A stretch of 5,590 nucleotides of DNA from Gemmatimonadota bacterium (GCA_016712265.1 JADJRJ010000024.1:1-5590), one strand, 5' to 3'; positions 1-5,590 are shown, counted from the stretch's first letter. Translations and numbers: made by a program. Notes: generated by a model from the sequence alone, not told the origin.

Positions 1-37
1 GTCGTTCGTTGCGGCCATCGCGAGGGTCTTTCAATGA
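1..37 (+). CDS. 3' end of an upstream phage gene (partial)
   Basis: The second reading frame is open from the window edge and encodes the residues SFVAAIARVFQ before a TGA at 35-37. That stop overlaps the ATG at 34-36 of the next gene in an ATGA arrangement, the same junction style used later at 1500. This is why I read it as a real gene end and not chance. In tail modules of this order the gene before the tail terminator is often a head-tail joining or minor capsid protein, but eleven residues are far too few to identify it. Confidence 0.5.
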   Translation, partial: SFVAAIARVFQ

Positions 38-519
38 GTTTCGAACCCCTCTACATCGAATCGTGGATATGGTCCACCCTCCACGGTGACGACACACTGA
101 CCGACGCTCTGGCCGAAGTGGTGGGCGAGGCACCGGGCTATCAGCAGGGTGTGTACCTGCACCTGGCGCCCAACAAAGACCGGACGACGGGCAAGCCGCC
201 TGCCGTGCCCTACATCGTCATCAGCCGTGAGGACGTGGGGCTCGACACGATGGCGATAAGCGGCGACCGTGCGCGGGCTGACGTGCAGTACCGCGTGACC
301 GTCTGGGACAGCCAGAACGGCTCCGTCGCGATGGACCGGATTATTGACGTTGCCGACCGCATGGACGCGCTGCTGCACGCGCAGACGGCGACACAGAACA
401 ACGTGCGCCTCTTCTGCCGGCGGGTGGGGACGGGCACGGAGATAGAGCAGGTGATGGGCGGGGCCATGCTCTACGGGACGTTTGGGATCTATCAATTCGA
501 GTCAGGAGATGCAACCTAA
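34..519 (+). CDS. tail terminator-like protein (DUF3168-type)
   Basis: This 161-residue protein probably caps the head-proximal end of the tail tube and stops its polymerisation. The visible pattern is typical of phage tail terminator/completion proteins: an N-terminal helix ending in a short 'TLTDAL' stretch, then a 'VYLHLAP' strand (about residues 40-46), a 'PYIVIS' strand (59-64) after a proline-rich turn, a 'VQYRVTVWD' strand (84-92), and a long amphipathic helix 'RIIDVADRMDALL' (102-114). A final strand pair follows at about 140-156. The size fits the family. The ATG at 34 overlaps the previous stop and has a GAGG at 22-25 upstream at good spacing. The end overlaps the next start by one base (TAATG). 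The position two genes before the chaperone pair supports the call. A head-tail adaptor of similar size is the main alternative. Confidence 0.65.
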   Translation: MSFEPLYIESWIWSTLHGDDTLTDALAEVVGEAPGYQQGVYLHLAPNKDRTTGKPPAVPYIVISREDVGLDTMAISGDRARADVQYRVTVWDSQNGSVAMDRIIDVADRMDALLHAQTATQNNVRLFCRRVGTGTEIEQVMGGAMLYGTFGIYQFESGDAT

Positions 520-929
520 TGGGCGTTATCAAGGTTCGCGCGGCGAACAAAACCTACAGCTATCGGTCGGGCGGCGCTGTGGACGGGGCTACCGGCTTCA
601 CCGGGTCGGTCATCCCGTTCACTTCCCTCGTACAGTCCGCCACCAGGGAGTACACCTACAAAACCGTTTCACAAGCGGCAATCACCGACACCGACGACCA
701 ACTGGTACCTACCCGCGTCAACGGGTCGCACCGGTTCACCTGCTTCGTGCCGGCGGCGGGCTACACGTTCAAGTCCCTGAACGGCACCTATATCGAGATC
801 ACCGAGCAGGTACTTGCCCTGACGGCTGAAGTCCTGGTCGGCATGGTCGGCAACTGGTCCGAGAGCGAGTCTGACGACGGCAACCTCATGGAGTCGTTCA
901 CCGTGACCTACGGCGTGGTCGGGGTTTAG
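519..929 (+). CDS. probable major tail tube protein
   Basis: This 136-residue protein probably polymerises into the tail tube. The assignment rests mainly on position: it lies directly before the chaperone gene that precedes the tape measure, the usual place for the tube subunit. The sequence agrees with a small beta-rich protein. It alternates strands and turns ('IKVRAANKTYSYR', 'HRFTCFVPAAGYTFK', 'TYIEITEQVLALTAEVLVG') and ends with a strand 'ESFTVTYGVVGV' after an acidic loop 'SESESDDGN' (114-122). There is no signal peptide or membrane segment. It is short for a siphophage tube protein, which often exceeds 150 residues, and close to the size of minimal tube proteins. The start at 519 shares a base with the preceding TAA, and AGGAG at 504-508 lies 10 nt upstream. 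No sheath gene is visible next to it, so tail type is undecided. Confidence 0.55.
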   Translation: MGVIKVRAANKTYSYRSGGAVDGATGFTGSVIPFTSLVQSATREYTYKTVSQAAITDTDDQLVPTRVNGSHRFTCFVPAAGYTFKSLNGTYIEITEQVLALTAEVLVGMVGNWSESESDDGNLMESFTVTYGVVGV

Positions 930-933
930 GAGG
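928..933 (+). promoter_or_regulatory. strong Shine-Dalgarno for the tail chaperone
   Basis: A full AGGAGG sits 10 nt before the ATG at 944 and overlaps the TAG stop (927-929) of the previous gene. It fixes the chaperone start at 944. It is the most complete ribosome binding site among the in-module starts, which fits a chaperone needed in many copies. Confidence 0.75.
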
Positions 934-943
934 TTCCAGGGCC

Positions 944-1327
944 ATGGGATCGCTACGAAACGCAAAGAGCAAACCGGCGCCGCCGGATCTGGTTGTGGAC
1001 TTCTCAAAGTTCGCGGGCGAGGGCGCCACGGTGCAATTCCGAGCGCCCAAGCTCCCCGACTATATGCCCACGGAGGCGATGCGCCGCGAGGTGCAGTTCG
1101 CCTTCCCCGGCTTCCCCCCGGCGCTGGTTCAGCAGGTGCTGCTCATGGCGGCGTGCTACCTGCGCCAGGGCGACGACGAATCGGACCTCGCGCCGGCGGC
1201 AGAGTTGGCACGCCTTGCAGACTCGCACATGGAGGCGTTCATCCACCTGCTGAACGAGTTCACGGGCGCGTTCGCATCCTCGTTTGGGGAGTCTGTCGCC
1301 GACGCAAAAAACGGCTCGGCGGCGTAG
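944..1327 (+). CDS. tail assembly chaperone, short (zero-frame) form, gpG-like
   Basis: This 127-residue protein is the unshifted product of the chaperone pair that normally lies between the tube and tape measure genes. In lambda these are gpG and the frameshifted gpGT, which bind the tape measure before tube assembly. After a short basic N-terminus, residues 28-60 form a mixed segment with prolines ('RAPKLPDYMPTEAM', 'FAFPGFPPA'). Residues 60-115 look largely helical, including 'LVQQVLLMAACYLRQ' (61-75) and 'ELARLADSHMEAFIHLLNEF' (87-106). The last codons before the stop are GAC GCA AAA AAC, and the shift site gives the short form only the extra residues GSAA. The start is set by AGGAGG at 928-933. 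I identify it by position, size and the downstream frameshift signal, not by a strong sequence motif. Confidence 0.65.
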   Translation: MGSLRNAKSKPAPPDLVVDFSKFAGEGATVQFRAPKLPDYMPTEAMRREVQFAFPGFPPALVQQVLLMAACYLRQGDDESDLAPAAELARLADSHMEAFIHLLNEFTGAFASSFGESVADAKNGSAA

Positions 1328-1503
1328 GGCAGACGCTCTTGTACTACGCCGTCCGTGGTTTGCACCGGCACCCGAGAGAGTTGGTGGATATGAGCATAGA
1401 CGAGTTAGCCGAGGTGGCGTTCGTGGTTGACATGGTGGACGCGGCAGAGGGCAAGTACCGCGAGGCGCTGCTGCGTGTCACGGCTGGGAGGCCCGCGCTA
1501 TGA
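944..1503 (+). CDS. tail assembly chaperone, long form by -1 frameshift (gpGT-like)
   Basis: Slipping back one base on A_AAA_AAC (1306-1312) joins the first 123 residues of the chaperone to 63 residues in the -1 frame, ending at the TGA 1501-1503, for a predicted 186-residue product. The extension begins RLGGVGQTLLYYAVRG and continues with a helical, acidic segment around 'SIDELAEVAFVVDMVDAAEG', ending in a basic tail before the stop. This reads as real protein. It includes the sequence immediately before the tape measure start, and its stop overlaps that start as ATGA. In known phages the extension recruits the tape measure protein while the shared N-terminal part binds tube subunits. A separate 37-residue gene from an ATG at 1390 is possible but has only a weak GGTGG upstream. 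Confidence 0.72.
1306..1312 (+). promoter_or_regulatory. slippery heptamer A_AAA_AAC for -1 frameshifting
   Basis: The heptamer is in the right register with the zero frame (GCA AAA AAC), matching X_XXY_YYZ with X and Y both A and Z = C. Both tRNAs can re-pair after a one-base backward slip. It is the only run of six A that I see in this GC-rich window. A GGGGAG at 1286-1291 lies 14 nt upstream. It resembles the internal Shine-Dalgarno elements that stimulate bacterial frameshifting, although the distance is at the long end. Confidence 0.75.
1318..1353 (+). promoter_or_regulatory. stem-loop 3' of the slippery site, likely frameshift stimulator
   Basis: Bases 1318-1327 can pair with 1344-1353 in a ten-pair stem with one G-U pair (1319 with 1352) and a 16-nt loop (1328-1343). 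The core is GGCGTA at 1321-1326 against TACGCC at 1345-1350. The stem begins 5 nt after the slippery heptamer, within the spacing used by known -1 frameshift stimulators. The zero-frame TAG (1325-1327) lies inside the stem. I found the pairing by eye, so no energy was computed and a pseudoknot cannot be excluded. Confidence 0.6.
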
Positions 1504-3095
1504 CCATCGCTTCGCTCATGGTGCGCCTCGGGATAACCGGAGAGCAGGAGGTCAGGGCGGGGCTCGCGTCCGCCAAGACCGAGATAAGGGAGACCGCGCG
1601 CGCAGCCGAATCCGCCGCGCCTGCAATCCACAGGATGGAGCAGGCGCTTCGGGCGACGGCGCACGCGGCGGCAGTCCTCGCGGGCGGCAGCATCCTGGCG
1701 CTCGGCGCGGGCATGGCGGCGGGCAGCAAAAGCGCGTTCGACCTCTCGCTTCAGTTTGAGGGTGTCACGGCGCGGCTAACGGCTCTGACCGGATCTGCCG
1801 AGGTCGCCGCGCAGAAACTCAAGTTCGTGCAGCAGGTAGCCGCGCCGAGCAACTTCACGTTCTCGCAGCTCGCGGACGCATCCGTGCAGCTGGAGGCGTT
1901 CGGTCTGAGGACAGAGCGCGTGCTCCCATCCATCGCCAAACTCGGCATGGCGTTCGCGGCGGATACCGAGCACCTTCAGATGCTCACCCGGATGTTCGGC
2001 GCGCTCGCTCAGGGGCAGATGCCCGACATCGAGCAGCTCTCCGCGTTCGGGCTGAGCAAGGGGCAACTCGCGCAGAAGGGCGTCAAGTTCGACGGGAACA
2101 ACCACCTGACCTCATCGGCGCGCGAGGCGATGGACGCGCTGGAGAAGGTCGTCAACGAGAAGTACGGCAACATCTTCGCCACGATGGGGCAGACCACTGG
2201 CGCGAAGCTGGCGAGCCTGACGGACGCATGGGAGCGGTTCCAAGCCACCATTGGCGACGGGATCGCCAAGAACCTTACACCGGTTATAGAGCGGCTCACC
2301 GATTCGATAAGCCGTCTGGTGGACTCAGGCGTGCTCGCAGATGTGGTGTCGAAGCTCGCCACGGCGTTCGGGTCCATCTCCTCGCTATCCTCCTCTGACG
2401 GGATGAACCAGTTCATAGCGCGCGCCGCGTCGTTCATGGAGTCCGTGCCGGAGATGCTTGCCTTTGTGCAGACGGCAATCTCTCAGACGCTCTCCCTGGT
2501 CGGGGAGGGGATCACCCTGCTCTTTCAGCGGCTGGGCGCGACGCTATCCATCGGCGCGAGCAACGCCCTCAAGGCGACATCCTTTGTCTTTCGCGGGCTC
2601 TTCGCAGGGATGCAGGCAATTGGCGATTCGTTCGCCCAGTCGGCAGTGGGTTCGGACATGAACACCACGATGGGTGTGGCGATGGGTGTCCTACAGTCCG
2701 CTGCTCCTGACCCGTTTAGCAAGGCCGACGCATACCTGCGGCGCATGAACGAGGCGAACCCGGCGACAGGACTGCCGCAGGGCGGCGGCGACTGGGGCAA
2801 GCTCGCAGATGCGCTCTCCGCGCCGGATTCGCCCCTCTCCAAAATCGAGCAGAACACGCGGGAGACGGCAGACGCCCTGAACCTGCGGCAACAGACGCTC
2901 GGCGGCGGCGCTCTGGCGGGCCTTGGCGTCACGGCGGCGGAGATAGCCTCCCAGCGCGGCGCGAACATGGCGGCGCGGTACAAACCAGGGTTCGCCCGCA
3001 ACAACGTACCCGGTCAGGGCATTGACTCCGAGATAGCCCGGCTGATCATGGAGACACTGCGGACGATGGGTCACACGACCATGAGGCGCGCGTAA
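1500..3095 (+). CDS. tail tape measure protein
   Basis: This 531-residue protein sets tail length and is threaded through the tail tube. The N-terminal 55 residues are helical and rich in Ala, Glu and Arg. A hydrophobic, glycine-rich stretch follows at 57-74. Residues 80-260 resemble the conserved tape measure core: 'FEGVTARLTALTGS', 'FTFSQLADASVQLEAFGL', then 'GQTTGAKLASLTDAWERF' (230-247) leading into 'TIGDGI'. This matches the familiar pattern of a Gly-Leu-Asp-x-Trp turn before an iG-x-x-I helix. More hydrophobic helices lie at about 314-345 and 358-400. A C-terminal helix 'SKIEQNTRETADAL' (447-460) resembles one common near tape measure C-termini. It is the largest helical protein here and lies right after the chaperone pair. 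The ATG at 1500 overlaps the previous TGA and has GGAGG at 1487-1491. At about 0.15 nm per residue the tail would be near 80 nm, short for a siphophage. Confidence 0.9.
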   Translation: MTIASLMVRLGITGEQEVRAGLASAKTEIRETARAAESAAPAIHRMEQALRATAHAAAVLAGGSILALGAGMAAGSKSAFDLSLQFEGVTARLTALTGSAEVAAQKLKFVQQVAAPSNFTFSQLADASVQLEAFGLRTERVLPSIAKLGMAFAADTEHLQMLTRMFGALAQGQMPDIEQLSAFGLSKGQLAQKGVKFDGNNHLTSSAREAMDALEKVVNEKYGNIFATMGQTTGAKLASLTDAWERFQATIGDGIAKNLTPVIERLTDSISRLVDSGVLADVVSKLATAFGSISSLSSSDGMNQFIARAASFMESVPEMLAFVQTAISQTLSLVGEGITLLFQRLGATLSIGASNALKATSFVFRGLFAGMQAIGDSFAQSAVGSDMNTTMGVAMGVLQSAAPDPFSKADAYLRRMNEANPATGLPQGGGDWGKLADALSAPDSPLSKIEQNTRETADALNLRQQTLGGGALAGLGVTAAEIASQRGANMAARYKPGFARNNVPGQGIDSEIARLIMETLRTMGHTTMRRA

Positions 3096-5107
3096 TGTCT
3101 ACCTCCTGGCCGCTGGTGGTTGAGGTCGATTGCCCCGAACCCCGCATGGACCTCGGGCGGCTTGCCGTCGCCGCAGAGGGGCAGAGCTGGGACATCGCTG
3201 CGTCCTCTGACATCTGGGTTGACCCCGTGACGAATACGGCCATGCTGGCGCCGCTCCCCACCACGGCAGAATGGGCAACCACGTTCACCGGCGACTATGC
3301 CCGGCTCAGAAAGGCAGACTACACCCTTACCACTTCGGCGGACTGGGTGGAGACTATCGCGGGCGCGTCGGGCGACTACTTCCTGCAAAACAAAGGCACG
3401 AACGAACTGGTACGCACAACCGCCACCTACCCCATCAATCAGCCGTGGTTTTTCTCCGTCTCCGTGCCAGGCATGAAGGGTATGAACAAGCGGGTGATAT
3501 TGGATGCGTACCTGGGCTACGGCGTCGCGGGCGAGGTCATCCTGCGGTTTCGCTCTGACGGGTCGGTAGAGCTATGGCAGGACGGGGTGATGCAGGACAC
3601 ATCCCAGCGGTCGGCGTCGAATCTCGCCAGGGGCAACAACACGCCCTATTTCTTCAGCATGGGCGCTCAGCACTGCTCGATTATGATAATCCCGTGCCGG
3701 CGGCGGGAGATCCTGATCGTGACCAACTACGGGCTCGCCTGCTCGTTTACGGACATCGCACTGCCAGAGGACGGGGCGACAAACACGATTACGCCCGCGG
3801 GGCCGATGGCGTGGAACGTGCCGAGCGGGCGCGCGTGTGTCCAGGCGGCGCCGGTCAGGTTCAAAGAGTCGGGCACGCTCTACGGCCAGGTCAAACAACT
3901 TCGGTACGCGCCGCCGGTGGGTGCCACGTTCACGGACCTTGCGGCCTACGACACGGCGGGACCGTACACGGCGACCACGGGGCACACCTACTCCGTGGTC
4001 AAGCACGATGGTAGCGCGTTCACCCCAGACGGCGTGACCCGCCTCGTTCGGGCGAAGGCGGCGCTGACCGGCGACGGCGACGGGACCAAGACCCTGTACG
4101 CGTTTGACCTCTACTACACGCCCGACCCGGCAACCACGGCAGACGAGCCGGTAGACATTACGACGGCGGTTACATCCCTGGCTATCGCGGTCGGCGAGGA
4201 CGGCAAAGCGCGGCTCAGTATGGAGGCGAAGCGGGGCAAACTGATTGCTCTGGGCATGGAGCAACCGACCATCACCACCGACCGCCCTATCCGCGTCTCG
4301 GTCGGTGGTGTGGACATATTCAGGGGCGCGCTGTCCTCTCCCCAGATTCGGTACGAGGAGACAGACGAGAGCCTCAACTACTCCACGCTGTCCTTTGAGG
4401 GTCAGGACCGATCCCAGGATTTTGACCTGATGACGTTCACGGAGTCGGTACCCTACGACGGGTTGACCCTGACCGCCGCGGTGACAGACCAACTCGTACT
4501 GTGCGGGTACACCTCATCGGACCTGTACATGGACTCCACGCCCGTTACCATCCCGTTCTCGCCCGACATCTCCAAAGGCAAGTGGACGGCGGCGCCGGAG
4601 ATGGGCGGCACGGTGGGCAAGCTCTTGGAGCAGCTACAGAAAGAATTCGCCTCAACCTGGATTACCGGCTGGGTGCCGACGCTGACCGGCTATACCTACC
4701 AGTGGCGCGACCCGCTCCAACTGAGCGATACGCCGGCTATGGCGCTCTGGCAGAGCCGTGCGGACGCCGTGGCGGGCGGCGTCACGGCGGCGATACCTTC
4801 GCGCGTTGTGCGGGAGATGTCGAGTCACTACGAACCGCCCGAGGCGAACTCGGTTATGGTGGTTGGTCAGGACAATCTTGGCAACCTGCTGTGGGCCTAC
4901 GACGTAGACGCGCCCGCGCAGACGCCGGGCACGCTGCCTGCCGACCGCCCGCGCAACTGGCGAGGGCGCGCGGTACAGACGGTGCTGACGGACCCCGCGC
5001 TGAAAAATCAGGAGACGGTGGACCTCGCCCGCGATGTCATGTCGCAGCGGCTCATGCCGGCAGGGGCTGTGGAGGAGGACATCGGACCTCCTGATACGAG
5101 ACTCTGA
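3095..5107 (+). CDS. tail hub/baseplate protein, main part (C-terminus out of frame)
   Basis: This 670-residue beta-rich protein follows the tape measure and probably forms the tail tip or hub. Residues 1-60 are a short lead region. Residues about 70-225 look like a jelly-roll or LamG-like domain ('WFFSVSVPG', 'GEVILRFRSDGSVELWQDG', 'REILIVTNYGL'). A linker runs to about 350. Residues 350-600 resemble the gp27/gpD-type hub fold: 'PIRVSVGGVDIFRGAL' (398-413), 'STLSFEGQDR' (430-439), and 'GGTVGKLLEQLQKEFAS' (504-520), then a strand-rich 'TGYTYQWRDPL'. The start at 3095 shares a base with the previous TAA and has GAGG at 3083-3086. The last seven residues, GPPDTRL, do not look like this fold, and codons stop favouring G/C in third position there. 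The natural C-terminus seems to continue in another frame to 5336. The hub call is by fold resemblance and position, not a diagnostic motif. Confidence 0.65.
   Translation: MSTSWPLVVEVDCPEPRMDLGRLAVAAEGQSWDIAASSDIWVDPVTNTAMLAPLPTTAEWATTFTGDYARLRKADYTLTTSADWVETIAGASGDYFLQNKGTNELVRTTATYPINQPWFFSVSVPGMKGMNKRVILDAYLGYGVAGEVILRFRSDGSVELWQDGVMQDTSQRSASNLARGNNTPYFFSMGAQHCSIMIIPCRRREILIVTNYGLACSFTDIALPEDGATNTITPAGPMAWNVPSGRACVQAAPVRFKESGTLYGQVKQLRYAPPVGATFTDLAAYDTAGPYTATTGHTYSVVKHDGSAFTPDGVTRLVRAKAALTGDGDGTKTLYAFDLYYTPDPATTADEPVDITTAVTSLAIAVGEDGKARLSMEAKRGKLIALGMEQPTITTDRPIRVSVGGVDIFRGALSSPQIRYEETDESLNYSTLSFEGQDRSQDFDLMTFTESVPYDGLTLTAAVTDQLVLCGYTSSDLYMDSTPVTIPFSPDISKGKWTAAPEMGGTVGKLLEQLQKEFASTWITGWVPTLTGYTYQWRDPLQLSDTPAMALWQSRADAVAGGVTAAIPSRVVREMSSHYEPPEANSVMVVGQDNLGNLLWAYDVDAPAQTPGTLPADRPRNWRGRAVQTVLTDPALKNQETVDLARDVMSQRLMPAGAVEEDIGPPDTRL
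4273..4310 (+). repeat. perfect inverted repeat inside the hub gene
   Basis: CACCACCGACC (4273-4283) is the exact reverse complement of GGTCGGTGGTG (4300-4310). One further pair (G4284 with C4299) gives a 12-bp GC-rich stem around a 14-nt loop. No T-run follows, so it is not a classic intrinsic terminator. It lies wholly within coding sequence, covering hub residues about 394-405. It may be chance in GC-rich DNA or a transcript structure. Confidence 0.6.
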
Positions 5108-5336
5108 CGACCGCCCGCTCTGGCTGACCGACGTTGTGACCATCATGGACACGGACGGGGTGGCGGAGAAGGGGCGGTACCGCATCCTGTCCATCCCTGA
5201 AATCCGGTTTGAGTTTGAGGACACAGGCGGCACGCGCCTATCCCATCGGTCGGCAACGTACCGCGGGCAGAAGCTGGTAGCACCGACTGACGACTTCAGC
5301 AACGCCGACAACAGCGGCAATATCGCGTACCTGTAG
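5034..5336 (+). CDS. C-terminal part of the hub protein in a shifted frame, or separate small gene
   Basis: The third frame is open from 5034 to the TAG at 5334-5336, but only the part from about 5085 looks like protein. The first 17 residues (M-S-C-R-S-G...) mirror the overlapping hub codons and are probably not expressed. From 5085 the frame reads DLLIRDSDDRPLWLTDVVTI and continues with 'GRYRILSIPEIRFEFED' and 'ATYRGQKLV'. This is the kind of strand pattern (a 'GDVVTV' strand, then 'G-x-YRV-x-SI') that closes hub proteins. Removing one base from the GG at 5084-5085 makes it continuous with the hub, EEDI then DLLIRD, giving 746 residues in total. No good ribosome binding site and start pair exists for independent translation: the ATG at 5145 would cut off the first strands. 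I favour a broken or recoded hub gene over a separate gene. Confidence 0.55.
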   Translation: MSCRSGSCRQGLWRRTSDLLIRDSDDRPLWLTDVVTIMDTDGVAEKGRYRILSIPEIRFEFEDTGGTRLSHRSATYRGQKLVAPTDDFSNADNSGNIAYL

Positions 5337-5341
5337 AGGAG
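5337..5341 (+). promoter_or_regulatory. Shine-Dalgarno for the last gene
   Basis: AGGAG lies directly after the TAG at 5334-5336 and 5 nt before the ATG at 5347. It decides that start, since the downstream frame stays open to the window edge. Confidence 0.65.
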
Positions 5342-5346
5342 AACAA

Positions 5347-5590
5347 ATGCCAAACTATCACGTAGTCAAAGACGGCGCGGCCGCGACCAAGAACCTTGCG
5401 ATGGCAGGCGCGGGCGGCACCTCCGACCCGTTCTACCCCTGCCCATTCCTGCCCGTGTCGGGCGCTACCTCCAACATCACCGGCACTTCGGATACCGCGG
5501 TCATCGCGGCGCCGGGGGCATCCCTGTACCTCTACATCACCAGCGTCAACCTGTCCAACAGCCACGCGTCCACCGGCGCGTTCGTCAACG
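5347..5590 (+). CDS. 5' part of a probable virion structural protein (partial)
   Basis: The frame stays open from the ATG at 5347 to the window edge, giving 81 complete codons (MPNYHVVKDGAAATKNLA and onward). It is rich in Gly, Ala, Ser and Thr. A central stretch 'TAVIAAPGASLYLYITSVNLSN' is broken into strands by short turns and reads like a small beta-sandwich. Segments like this, with a 'VIAAPGA-x-x-x-Y-I-x-S' strand pair followed by an Asn/Ser turn, occur in small phage proteins of unknown function among structural genes. There is no signal peptide or membrane segment. The gene follows the hub gene with a 10-nt gap and its own AGGAG. A tail tip, decoration or fibre-associated protein is plausible, but I do not recognise it and the C-terminus is missing. 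Confidence 0.65.
   Translation, partial: MPNYHVVKDGAAATKNLAMAGAGGTSDPFYPCPFLPVSGATSNITGTSDTAVIAAPGASLYLYITSVNLSNSHASTGAFVN

Noticed and set aside
482..829. A 115-residue plus-strand frame overlapping the tail tube candidate
   Set aside because: It overlaps the 519-929 gene in another frame, is rich in Arg, His and Gly without hydrophobic pattern, and lacks a ribosome binding site. The 519 frame has the TAATG junction and AGGAG.
1390..1503. Independent 37-residue gene from the ATG at 1390
   Set aside because: Only a weak GGTGG precedes it, and it would discard the protein-like 'QTLLYYAVRG' segment that the frameshifted product retains. The slippery site explains the frame better.
3693..3707. 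Fifteen-base string CGTGCCGGCGGCGGG also present at 746-760
   Set aside because: It is a simple GC-rich string read in different frames in two unrelated genes and is too short to indicate duplication or recombination.
3572..4492. A 306-residue open frame on the minus strand
   Set aside because: It lies entirely inside the hub gene, is very rich in Arg and Val, and is open only because the sense-strand codon bias suppresses antisense stops. No ribosome binding site or protein-like pattern was seen.
5102..5108. CTC TGA C at the hub stop, resembling the prfB +1 frameshift site CTT TGA C
   Set aside because: The Leu tRNA would have to re-pair on TCT after slipping, which fits poorly, and the Shine-Dalgarno-like AGGAGG is more than 20 nt upstream instead of a few. 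A shift here would also keep the poorly fitting GPPDTRL segment.
4652..5353. A 233-residue open frame on the minus strand across the hub end
   Set aside because: It runs antisense across the hub gene, its C-terminal fragment and the next gene start, is Arg-rich, and breaks the otherwise all-plus operon. It looks like a shadow of GC-rich coding DNA.

Overview
The window is a piece of the tail morphogenesis module of a tailed double-stranded DNA phage, or of a prophage carried by a bacterium. The DNA is GC-rich, and codons in the real genes end mostly in G or C. All genes lie on the plus strand and are packed almost without gaps. TAA, TAG and TGA all act as stops, so nothing suggests a recoded genetic code. 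The host cannot be named from this sequence. No integrase, lysis, capsid or host gene is visible, and I found no promoter, intrinsic terminator, tRNA, CRISPR array or insertion sequence.

Layout, left to right: (1) the last codons of an upstream gene, ending at 37; (2) a tail terminator-like protein (34-519); (3) a small protein in the tail tube position (519-929); (4) a tail assembly chaperone (944-1327) with a second overlapping reading frame ending at 1503, joined by an apparent programmed -1 frameshift; (5) a tape measure protein (1500-3095); (6) a large tail hub or baseplate protein (3095-5107) whose reading frame breaks near its C-terminus, with the remainder in another frame up to 5336; (7) the start of another probable virion protein (from 5347), cut by the window edge. 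The order terminator, tube, chaperone pair, tape measure, tip/hub is the conserved order of long-tailed phages. It supports several calls that sequence alone would leave uncertain.

The genes are probably translated from one long transcript. Four junctions overlap by one or four bases (ATGA at 34-37 and 1500-1503; TAATG at 517-521 and 3093-3097). The other starts follow Shine-Dalgarno sequences at short distance. Functionally, the tape measure would set tail length while the chaperone and its frameshifted long form keep it soluble. Tube subunits polymerise around it, the terminator caps the head-proximal end, and the hub protein closes the distal end and probably contacts the cell surface.

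Two points deserve attention. One is a canonical A_AAA_AAC slippery site followed, after 5 nt, by a roughly 10-bp stem-loop that contains the zero-frame stop codon. The other is a +1-type frame break in the hub gene at about 5081-5092, which may be a mutation, a sequence error or a second recoding event.
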